From: Gemmatimonas phototrophica
Lineage (GTDB): Bacteria > Gemmatimonadota > Gemmatimonadetes > Gemmatimonadales > Gemmatimonadaceae
NCBI GenBank assembly: GCA_945870175.1
Contig: CAMBRJ010000197.1
Span: 1-6,090, forward strand
Direction: 5' to 3'
DNA length: 6,090 nucleotides
Part shown: piece by piece, positions 1 through 5,327 of the stretch
Numbering within the stretch: position 1 is the first letter of the stretch
How the letters are laid out: each line of letters begins with the position of its first letter
The notes under the pieces: generated by a model
The model's database searches: none
What the model was told of the DNA's origin: nothing
The model's input: only the letters and a program-made list of their open reading frames with translations
Program-made: the position numbers and the translations under genes

Positions 1-864
1 CGCGTCGAGCTTGGTGAGATCATCGGCTTTCACCATGCGATGCTCCCAGACCAGCATCGCCGCCACGAAGGCCACGCCGCCCCACAACACCGCCTGCACG
101 ACGGCCACGCCGGTGCCCAGCGGATGGGTGGACACCACGACGGCCAGACAGCTCACCGCGACCACATGCAGCGTGCGCGAAAAGAGAATCGCATTCGGCA
201 CACCGATCGCCGACGGCATGCTGTACAAGCCGTTGGTACGATCGAACTCGGCGTCCTGTAGTGCGTACAGCATGTCGAAGCCGCCGCTCCAGCACACGAT
301 CACCAGCGCGAGCACGCAGAGAAACCACCACGGGTCGCTCCACGCACCGGTCATCGCCAGATAGCCACCCACCGGCGCCATCGACAGCCCGAGGCCGAGC
401 CAGAGGTGCGAGTAGCGCGTGAATCGTTTGGTGTAGCTGTAGCCCAGCACCCAGAGGAGCGCGACCGGCGACAGCACCAGGCACAGGGTGTTCAACTGCC
501 ACGACGCCACCACAAATAGCACACTGGCCACCGCCACCGAACCCTTGGCCTGGGCCAACGACAGCGTGCCCGCCGGTAACTCGCGCTTGGCCGTGCGCGG
601 GTTGATGGCGTCGACATCGCGATCGACAATGCGGTTGAACCCCATGCCCGCAAAGCGCGCCGCCGTGAACGCCAGCAACACCCAGCCCACCATCGCGATC
701 GTGACCGGTGCCACGACACTCGCGCACAACACGCCGACCAACGCGAACGGCATCGCGAACACGGTGTGCGGCAACTTCACGAAGTTGGCGAGGCGCACCA
801 GCAGTGACTCGCCGGCCATGAGCTGGCCGTCGCGCGCCCCCTTCGGCGGCACGACGCGGCTCAC
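1..864 (-). CDS. ubiA: UbiA-family aromatic prenyltransferase (ubiquinone/menaquinone-type, possibly MqnP), 3' end cut by window edge
   Basis: This is an integral-membrane enzyme that attaches a polyprenyl chain to an aromatic acid in quinone synthesis. Reading from GTG at 864, 288 codons stay open to base 1. The family is usually about 290 residues, so only the tail should be missing. The first Asp-rich motif is N77-R-I-V-D81-R-D-V-D85, which binds the Mg-diphosphate. The second lies around D197, D204 and D208 in the stretch FDMLYALQDAEFDR. Both are classic UbiA signatures. Hydrophobic segments occupy roughly residues 31-50, 54-72, 107-123, 127-142, 153-171, 179-196, 230-244 and 252-271. The GTG start overlaps the ubiD stop (GTGA), which suggests translational coupling. 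The alternative start M16 (ATG at 819-817) is possible because residues 1-15 are not conserved-looking. The pairing with ubiD and ubiE fixes the pathway as quinone synthesis. MqnP of the futalosine route rather than true UbiA is my inference. Confidence 0.93.
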   Translation of the reverse strand, partial: MSRVVPPKGARDGQLMAGESLLVRLANFVKLPHTVFAMPFALVGVLCASVVAPVTIAMVGWVLLAFTAARFAGMGFNRIVDRDVDAINPRTAKRELPAGTLSLAQAKGSVAVASVLFVVASWQLNTLCLVLSPVALLWVLGYSYTKRFTRYSHLWLGLGLSMAPVGGYLAMTGAWSDPWWFLCVLALVIVCWSGGFDMLYALQDAEFDRTNGLYSMPSAIGVPNAILFSRTLHVVAVSCLAVVVSTHPLGTGVAVVQAVLWGGVAFVAAMLVWEHRMVKADDLTKLDA

Positions 865-2351
865 GGCTTACTCATGGGCGGCAAGCCTAGCGTCGACCAC
901 TTCGCATCGACCGCACGCCGCGTGGCGTCGTCCATGGTGATCACTTTGGGCCACGCGCGCGTGAAGCCTTCTTCCGGCCACTTCCGCGTGGCGTCGATGC
1001 CCATCTTGCTGCCGTACGTGAAAGCGCGGCTGGCATGATCGAGCACATCGACCGGCCCCATGGTGAAACGCACATCGCGCTGCGGGTCCATGTTGTTCAG
1101 CGCCACCCACCACGCTTCCACCGGGTTGCGCACGTTCACTTCCTTGTCGACCACCACCAGCACTTTCGCCAGCGACATCAGCCCCTGTCCCCACAACGCG
1201 TGCATCACCTTGTCGGCGTGCCCGGGATACTTCTTATCAATGCTCACGAACACGAGGTTGTGAAAGCCACCCTCGGCCGGCATGTGGTAGTCCACCACTT
1301 CCGGCGTGGTGAGCTTGAGTAGCGGCAGAAAAATGCGCTCGGTGGCATGCCCCAGATAGAAATCTTCCATGGGGGGACGTCCCACGACCGTGGTGGCGTA
1401 CACCGCATTCTTGCGCATCGTGACGGCCGTGACGTGCACCTTCGGGTAGAGATCCGCTTCGGAGTAGAAGCCGGTGTGATCGCCGAACGGCCCCTCGACC
1501 ACCAGCGCCTCGGCCGGGTCGATGTAGCCTTCGATCACGAACTCGGCGTCGGCCGGCACTTCGAGATCGCACGACACCGCCTTCGTGAGTTTCACGGGAT
1601 CGCGGCGCAAGAATCCGGCGAACAGGAACTCGTCGATGTTGGGCGGCAGCGGGGCGCTGGCCGAGAACATGCTGGCGGGGTCGGCGCCGACCACGATGCA
1701 CACCGGCATTTTCTCACCACGTTCGGCCATCTGTCGCATATGCTCGGCGCCCGTCTTGTGACGCTGCCAGTGCATCGCCACCGACTTCTTGTCGAGCTGC
1801 TGTACGCGATACATGCCCACATTGCGGATGCCGCGCACCGGATCCTTGCTGATCACCGCCGTCATGGTCACGAACGGGCCGCCGTCTTCGGGCCAGCAGT
1901 GCAGCACGGGGATCTTGTCGAGATCGATCTCGTCGCCCTGCCAGACAATGTCCTGACACGACGGCGTGCCGCTCTTGGTGCGCGGCGGGAACTTCGACAC
2001 TTCGAGCAATCGCGGCAGCAAGGAGAGCTTGCCGAGGAACCCATCGGGGACCTTGAGATCCATCAGTGCCGTGATGCGGTCGCCGATGGCGTCAAGATCG
2101 TCAACGCCAAGCGCCATCGACATGCGACGCATGGAGCCGAACAGGTTGATCGCCACCGGATACTGCGAGCGGGTGCCGTCGCGGAGAATCGGGTGCTCAA
2201 AGAGGAGCGCCTTGCCACCGCCGGGCATCTTGGACACGCGGTCGGCGATCTCGGTGATCTCGAGATGCACCTTGACCGGTTCGGTGATGCGATGGAGTTC
2301 GCCGGCGCGATCGATGGCGGCGATAAAATCAGACAGCGTATCGAGAGACAT
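861..2351 (-). CDS. ubiD: UbiD-family prenylated-FMN-dependent decarboxylase (quinone biosynthesis, possibly MqnL)
   Basis: This 496-residue protein, a full family length, should decarboxylate the prenylated aromatic acid using prenylated FMN. Family signatures appear in order: IPVLHCWPEDGGPFVT around 147-162, the cofactor-loop segment RNVGMYR with N177 and R182, EGPFGDHTGFY around 286-296 with acidic residue E286, VVGRPPMEDFYLGHATERIF around 322-341, and GIDATRKWPEEG near 451-462. These match the UbiD family along its whole length. No part appears broken. The ATG at 2351 gives the expected N-terminus (a helix followed by a RITEPV-like strand). I see no good Shine-Dalgarno directly before this ATG, but a short upstream reading frame ends on it (TGATG), so coupled initiation is possible. 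The gene sits 58 bp downstream of ubiE and overlaps ubiA, so it is in one operon with both. Activity would need an FMN prenyltransferase (UbiX/MqnM), which is not in this window. Ubiquinone versus menaquinone role cannot be settled from this sequence alone. Confidence 0.95.
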   Translation of the reverse strand: MSLDTLSDFIAAIDRAGELHRITEPVKVHLEITEIADRVSKMPGGGKALLFEHPILRDGTRSQYPVAINLFGSMRRMSMALGVDDLDAIGDRITALMDLKVPDGFLGKLSLLPRLLEVSKFPPRTKSGTPSCQDIVWQGDEIDLDKIPVLHCWPEDGGPFVTMTAVISKDPVRGIRNVGMYRVQQLDKKSVAMHWQRHKTGAEHMRQMAERGEKMPVCIVVGADPASMFSASAPLPPNIDEFLFAGFLRRDPVKLTKAVSCDLEVPADAEFVIEGYIDPAEALVVEGPFGDHTGFYSEADLYPKVHVTAVTMRKNAVYATTVVGRPPMEDFYLGHATERIFLPLLKLTTPEVVDYHMPAEGGFHNLVFVSIDKKYPGHADKVMHALWGQGLMSLAKVLVVVDKEVNVRNPVEAWWVALNNMDPQRDVRFTMGPVDVLDHASRAFTYGSKMGIDATRKWPEEGFTRAWPKVITMDDATRRAVDAKWSTLGLPPMSKP

Positions 2352-2389
2352 CAGAGTTCAACCGGCCAGTGCGTCATGTCGTTCCTCAT
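2351..2389 (-). CDS. Possible leader mini-ORF coupled to ubiD
   Basis: On the minus strand, ATG at 2389-2387 opens a 12-codon frame (MRNDMTHWPVEL) whose TGA at 2353-2351 overlaps the A of the ubiD ATG. A second in-frame ATG lies at 2377-2375. Both ATGs are preceded by purine-rich ribosome-binding-like bases (AAGGT and GAGGA) and then the same five-base spacer ACGAC, because both sit in copies of a 12-bp tandem repeat. The ubiD start itself has no visible ribosome-binding site, so translation of this frame could deliver ribosomes to ubiD. The peptide has no recognised function. Very short frames arise by chance, so treat this as a candidate only. Confidence 0.3.
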   Translation of the reverse strand: MRNDMTHWPVEL

Positions 2390-2421
2390 GTCGTACCTTA
2401 TGTCGTTTTTCACGCGGTCCC
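2374..2421. repeat. 12-bp tandem repeat, three good copies plus one degenerate copy
   Basis: On the plus strand the units start at 2374 (TCATGTCGTTCC), 2386 (TCATGTCGTACC) and 2398 (TTATGTCGTTTT). A fourth unit at 2410 (TCACGCGGTCCC) matches the first at 8 of 12 bases and includes the ubiE stop codon. The array fills most of the ubiE-ubiD spacer. The unit length is a multiple of three, so on the minus strand each unit repeats a stop codon in the ubiE frame. Confidence 0.7.
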
Positions 2422-3180
2422 CACGTGAATCGCGGCGATGCCGAACGTGAGGCGTTCCCAGGTGACCGTAGTGAAGCCGGCGCGGCGCAGGTGGCCAGCG
2501 AGCGTCTCCTCAGTGGGGAAATGCGAGACGGACATGGGCAGATAGGTGTACGCGCTGCCATGGCCGCTCACGAGTCGACCCACCCGCGGCAGCACATGAT
2601 GGAAGTACAGGTGGTAGAACGTGCGCACGATCGCCGACGGTGGCGTAGAGAACTCAAGGATCACGAAGCGGGCGCCCGGCTTGAGCACACGATGCACTTC
2701 CCGCAGGCCGGCGTCGAGGTCGGCCACGTTGCGGATCCCGAAGGCCACAATCGCACCGTCGAGCGACGTCGTGGCGAACGGCAGCGCCAGCGCATCGGCG
2801 CCCACCGGGGCCAGCACCTCGCGCGACGCCTTGCCGTTGCCGTGCCGAAGCATGGGCACGGCGAAATCGGCACCGGCCACGAACCCGGTGAATCCGGGCT
2901 GCTTGACCAGCGCGGCACCCACATCGAGGGTACCGGCGCAGAGGTCGAGGTAGCTGCCCGCCGGCTGCTGGGTCCATTCCAGGGCGCGGAGGGCTTTCCG
3001 CCGCCACGCCTTATCGATGTTCATCGACAGGACGTGATTGAGCAGGTCATAGCGGGGCGCGATGTCCGAGAACATCTGCTGCACGTACTCGCGCTTCCCT
3101 TCTCCACGGGCGGCCTGCTCGGCGCGGCCGGTGGATTCAGCGCGTTCGGGGGCCTGGTTCGGAGGCGGGACGACTGGCAT
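2410..3180 (-). CDS. ubiE: UbiE/MenG-type quinone C-methyltransferase
   Basis: This 256-residue class I SAM-dependent methyltransferase should methylate the ring of demethylmenaquinol (MenG) and/or a benzoquinol intermediate (UbiE). The N-terminal family block VQQMFSDIAPRYDLLNHVLSM covers about 33-53. The SAM-binding motif I is D79-LCAGTLD at 79-86, with Leu at a position that varies in the family (often Gly or Ala). The block FGIRNV is at 147-152, VLKPG at 165-169, and LEFS at 175-178. The C-terminal blocks YTYLPMSVSHFP (211-222) and FGIAAIHVGT (246-255) are also characteristic of UbiE/MenG. Residues 1-28 are Pro/Ala/Glu-rich and probably disordered. The next possible starts fall inside the conserved domain, so the ATG at 3180 is preferred although no strong ribosome-binding site precedes it. 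It is the first gene of the minus-strand operon and is followed by ubiD. With no ubiquinone-specific gene in sight, a MenG role is more likely but not proven. Confidence 0.95.
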   Translation of the reverse strand: MPVVPPPNQAPERAESTGRAEQAARGEGKREYVQQMFSDIAPRYDLLNHVLSMNIDKAWRRKALRALEWTQQPAGSYLDLCAGTLDVGAALVKQPGFTGFVAGADFAVPMLRHGNGKASREVLAPVGADALALPFATTSLDGAIVAFGIRNVADLDAGLREVHRVLKPGARFVILEFSTPPSAIVRTFYHLYFHHVLPRVGRLVSGHGSAYTYLPMSVSHFPTEETLAGHLRRAGFTTVTWERLTFGIAAIHVGTA

Positions 3181-3245
3181 TGGCGAAACATCGACAGGCG
3201 GGGGAGTGCGAGCAAGCGCACGCCCCTGCTAGGTTATGCCATCCG
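3181..3245. promoter_or_regulatory. Divergent intergenic region with GC-rich imperfect dyad
   Basis: This 65-bp gap separates the divergent starts of ubiE (minus) and the sigma factor (plus) and must hold or border the promoters of both operons. It contains an imperfect inverted repeat. GGGGAGTGCG (3201-3210) pairs with CGCACGCCCC (3217-3226) with one A/G mismatch and a 6-base loop, and weaker pairing extends out to about 3197 and 3230. A TAGGTT at 3230-3235 could be a -10 box for the sigma gene, but I find no convincing -35 box at normal spacing. The dyad could be an operator or a 5'-UTR hairpin. Confidence 0.4.
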
Positions 3246-3848
3246 ATGCAGACTCTCGACGAGCTGGGAATACTCCCCGATGCCGATGTCGTTCTCCTGG
3301 CGCAGCAGGGCCGCGAGCTCGCGTTTCGCGAGCTGATGCGCCGCTACGAACGGCCGGTGTTTTCGCTCGTCTTCCGCATGGTCCGTGACCGGGAAACGGC
3401 CGAAGACCTCGCGCAGGATGCCTTCGTGAAGGTTCTGAACCACATCGACAAGTACAGCCCCGAGTTCAAGTTCTCGAGCTGGCTGTTCAAGATCGCGAAC
3501 AATGTCGCCATTGATCACCTCCGCCGGCGGCGGCTGGATACGATCAGCATGGACGGCTCCCCGCACGCCTCCACGGCCAGCGAGGTCGAGGCTACGACCC
3601 TGAACCTTGAAAGCGAGCAGGAGAGCGCCCTCGACGAACTTGAGGCCAAGGAGCTGGGCTCGGCCATCGAGCGGGCCATCGCCACGCTGCGCCCCGAGTA
3701 TCGGGCCTGCATCATGCTGCGTCATGTGGAAGGGCGCGCGTACGAGGAAATCGCGGCGACGCTCGACCTGCCCCTGGGCACGGTGAAGACCTACATCCAT
3801 CGCGCCCGACACGAGCTCCGGAAGGCGCTCGAGGGGCTGCGCGACTAG
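3246..3848 (+). CDS. ECF-type RNA polymerase sigma factor (RpoE-like)
   Basis: This sigma-70 family protein of the extracytoplasmic-function group has only regions 2 and 4. With ATG at 3246 it is 200 residues, a normal ECF length. Region 2 spans about 27-96: FRELMRRYERPVFSLVFRMV, then the core-binding and -10-recognising stretch DRETAEDLAQDAFVKVLNHID, then FSSWLFKIANNVAIDHLRRRR. A Ser/Glu-rich linker covers about 97-135. Region 4 covers about 136-195, with the helix-turn-helix YEEIAATLDLPLGTVKTYIHRARHELRKAL that reads the -35 element. An in-frame ATG at 3180 would add 22 residues of non-conserved sequence, and the 3246 start is preferred, although its Shine-Dalgarno (AGGTT at 3231-3235) is weak and rather far. 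The next gene on the same strand is a zinc-finger anti-sigma factor, so this sigma is probably held inactive at the membrane until a signal arrives. The signal and regulon cannot be read from the sequence. Confidence 0.95.
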   Translation: MQTLDELGILPDADVVLLAQQGRELAFRELMRRYERPVFSLVFRMVRDRETAEDLAQDAFVKVLNHIDKYSPEFKFSSWLFKIANNVAIDHLRRRRLDTISMDGSPHASTASEVEATTLNLESEQESALDELEAKELGSAIERAIATLRPEYRACIMLRHVEGRAYEEIAATLDLPLGTVKTYIHRARHELRKALEGLRD

Positions 3849-3863
3849 CCGCGCCATGTGAGA

Positions 3864-3885
3864 GGCAATCGTCGCCACGATTGCC
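3864..3885. promoter_or_regulatory. Perfect 9-bp inverted repeat between sigma and anti-sigma genes
   Basis: GGCAATCGT at 3864-3872 is exactly reverse-complementary to ACGATTGCC at 3877-3885 around a CGCC loop. As RNA it would be a stable hairpin 15 bp after the sigma stop. No U-run follows (the next bases are GGAAA), so it is not a standard intrinsic terminator. It could be an attenuator or mRNA-stability element that sets the sigma to anti-sigma ratio, or a protein-binding palindrome. The structure is certain; its function is a guess. Confidence 0.5.
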
Positions 3886-3922
3886 GGAAACCCTGTGAAA
3901 CCTGACGTCTGGCAGGTTCGTA
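3886..3922 (+). promoter_or_regulatory. Weak candidate ECF-type promoter before the anti-sigma gene
   Basis: Two overlapping pairs resemble ECF promoters, whose usual form is GGAAC-like at -35 and CGTC/CGTA-like at -10. GAAACC at 3897-3902 with CGTA at 3919-3922 leaves 16 bases between them. GGAAAC at 3886-3891 with CGTC at 3906-3909 leaves 14, which is short. An additional small dyad, AACCTG (3899-3904) with CAGGTT (3913-3918), overlaps both. If real, this would allow sigma-dependent expression of its own anti-sigma factor. Matches of this size occur by chance. Confidence 0.2.
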
Positions 3923-3942
3923 CGACCCCGTAGAGGCCACCA

Positions 3943-4530
3943 ATGCATGACAGACACCTGAGATCAGACGAAATCGAGCTCCTGCTGGACGGGGAGGAAG
4001 GCTTCGGCGTCGCTCCCTTGAGAGCGCACGTCAAATCGTGCACGTCGTGCCGTCAGGAACTGGAGAGCGCCCGGGAGCTCATGGTGGCCCTCGATTCGCT
4101 GCCCGACTTTGCCCCGTCGGTGAACTTCTCCGATCGGGTCATGTCTCAGGTGCAGGTGTTCGAACCGTGGCACGCCGCGGCCACCCGCACCGTGGAGCAG
4201 TTCGTCCCGGCCACCCGGCCGGCCCGCATAGTCGCGGGATTCGGTGCGGCGCTCACGGCTGGCCTGGCCACTGCCGGTGCCACATGGGTCGTGGCCCGCG
4301 CCGACATGGCGTTCATTCTGACACAGCTCGGGGCCGAGGGCGTGCGCGACCAGATCGTGGCCGCCTCCAACGACGTGGCGTCGACGGTGCTCGGTCAGCC
4401 GGGCATCGCCGCCATGCAAAGCGGGTCGCCGGAAATGGCGGCCATGGCGGTGGGCGGCTTCGTGGCGATCGTGGGGATGGGGGTCGTTGGGCTTCGGGCC
4501 CTTGCCACCACCTCGCATCGTGCCCGGTAA
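3943..4530 (+). CDS. Membrane-bound zinc-finger anti-sigma factor
   Basis: This 195-residue protein is the probable partner of the upstream ECF sigma factor. The N-terminal domain carries the zinc-binding anti-sigma (ZAS) signature H29-x3-C33-x2-C36 in LRAHVKSCTSCRQELE, with an additional His at position 5 that could complete the site. A helical stretch (about 37-72) follows, as expected for the sigma-binding part. Two hydrophobic segments are visible, about 95-118 and 166-188, so the protein is probably anchored by two passes with a short extracytoplasmic segment between them (about 119-165). That segment may be the sensing or protease-accessible part. AGAGG at 3932-3936 lies six bases before the ATG, a good Shine-Dalgarno that supports this start. 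It follows the sigma gene by 94 bp. It also shares a reading frame with the next gene, separated by a TAA and 24 bases. The anti-sigma assignment rests on the zinc motif plus neighbourhood; the inducing signal is unknown. Confidence 0.85.
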   Translation: MHDRHLRSDEIELLLDGEEGFGVAPLRAHVKSCTSCRQELESARELMVALDSLPDFAPSVNFSDRVMSQVQVFEPWHAAATRTVEQFVPATRPARIVAGFGAALTAGLATAGATWVVARADMAFILTQLGAEGVRDQIVAASNDVASTVLGQPGIAAMQSGSPEMAAMAVGGFVAIVGMGVVGLRALATTSHRAR

Positions 4531-4554
4531 GGTCGTGTATTCCGTGGCCGTGAC

Positions 4555-5289
4555 ATGCTGACGGCGACCACCAACCTGCTCGCGGTCGCTGGCGTGTTCG
4601 GCATCGGCCTGATCATCGGCCTCGTGGTGCTCACCACGGCCGAAGAGGCGCTCACGGCGGTTGCCAAGACCGCCGCCCGCGATGTCTCCGGCAGCTTCTG
4701 GGTGGGTCTGCTCTGGCAGCTGCTGGCGGTGCCGCTCCTGGTGGTCTTGCTCGTCGCGTGCGCCATCACGATCATCGGCATTTTGGTGATCCCGATTGCC
4801 GCGCTGGCGTGGGCGCTCGCGTACACCGGTGCGTTCACGTTGGGCATTCTGGCCGTCGCCCTGGTGATCGGACGGGCGCTGGCCGGACGCGGCGCCAACA
4901 CCAGCGAGCGGAGCGTGGCCTTGCGTGGGTTGGCGGTTGGATTGGCCACGCTCAGTCTGATTTGGTTCGGTGCGGCGCTTGCGGCCAAGGTACCGGTGGC
5001 CGGCGCCGTCGCGCGGCTCGTTGCCGTGGCGTTCACCTGGGCCGTGGCCACGGTGGGACTGGGCGCGGTGGTGAAATCCCGTATGGGCGTGGCGCAGCTC
5101 TCCATGCGGTTCGGCGCGTCGCGCTTCGGCGTGTCGGGCTTCAGCTCGCGTTGGGGCGCGGCCTCGACCACCACCACCACCGAAGTGGCCGCCCCGGGTT
5201 GGCAGACCCCCACGCCTGTGCAGGGCGTCGTGGCCGCACGGCGGCCCGTGAATACCGATAGCAGCACGGGGAACGGCGCGGAGTTGTAG
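4555..5289 (+). CDS. Polytopic membrane protein of unknown function, downstream of anti-sigma factor
   Basis: The 244-residue product has about five hydrophobic segments (roughly 7-28, 51-80, 85-109, 122-143 and 148-172). A polar tail follows from about 174 to 244, rich in Ser, Thr, Gly and Pro, including five Thr in a row at 205-209 encoded by (ACC)5. The first segment is followed by a short polar stretch (EEALTAVAKTAARDVSGS). The long second segment has the form PLLVVLLVACAITIIGILVIP. This resembles the multi-pass domain found in bacterial membrane proteins linked to bactofilin-like polymer-forming proteins, though that likeness is from memory and unverified. No catalytic or transport motif is recognised. 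The start ATG has no strong ribosome-binding site; coupling to the anti-sigma gene 24 bases upstream is likely. Co-location suggests an envelope role or a part in the sigma/anti-sigma pathway, as inference only. Confidence 0.75.
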   Translation: MLTATTNLLAVAGVFGIGLIIGLVVLTTAEEALTAVAKTAARDVSGSFWVGLLWQLLAVPLLVVLLVACAITIIGILVIPIAALAWALAYTGAFTLGILAVALVIGRALAGRGANTSERSVALRGLAVGLATLSLIWFGAALAAKVPVAGAVARLVAVAFTWAVATVGLGAVVKSRMGVAQLSMRFGASRFGVSGFSSRWGAASTTTTTEVAAPGWQTPTPVQGVVAARRPVNTDSSTGNGAEL

Positions 5290-5327
5290 GTCGATACGGC
5301 GAGGGGTTCCCGGGGCTATTCTTCGCG

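Noticed and set aside
20..727. 235-codon minus-strand open frame at the left edge
   Set aside because: It is on the same strand as ubiA but in a different frame. The ubiA frame carries both Asp-rich motifs and hydrophobic segments, whereas this frame is Arg/Gly-rich.
1347..2450. 367-codon plus-strand open frame
   Set aside because: It is antisense to ubiD, whose family motifs run the full length of the minus strand. The product has no recognisable domain.
2489..2960. Leu in SAM motif I of UbiE (DLCAGTLD) as a sign of inactivation
   Set aside because: This position varies in the UbiE/MenG family, and all other conserved blocks are intact, so the enzyme is probably functional.
3191..3196. TCGACA as a -35 box for the sigma gene
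   Set aside because: It is close to TTGACA, but the only plausible -10 (TAGGTT at 3230) is 33 bases away, and nothing suitable lies 16-18 bases downstream.
3180..3245. Upstream ATG at 3180 as the sigma factor start
   Set aside because: The extra 22 residues look non-conserved, and the ATG would overlap the ubiE start codon on the other strand. The start at 3246 gives a normal ECF length.
1966..3336. 456-codon plus-strand open frame
   Set aside because: It lies antisense to ubiD and ubiE and crosses into the sigma gene. Its translation is Arg/His/Gly-rich with no domain, while the opposite strand encodes clearly recognisable proteins. It is typical of GC-rich shadow frames.
3234..4043. 269-codon minus-strand open frame opposite the sigma gene
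   Set aside because: The plus strand has complete sigma region 2 and region 4 signatures, and this frame has no domain.
5167..5181. (ACC)5 trinucleotide run
   Set aside because: It is a short, in-frame Thr run in a Ser/Thr-rich tail. Such runs are common in GC-rich genes and show no sign of being a phase-variable tract, since length changes would stay in frame.
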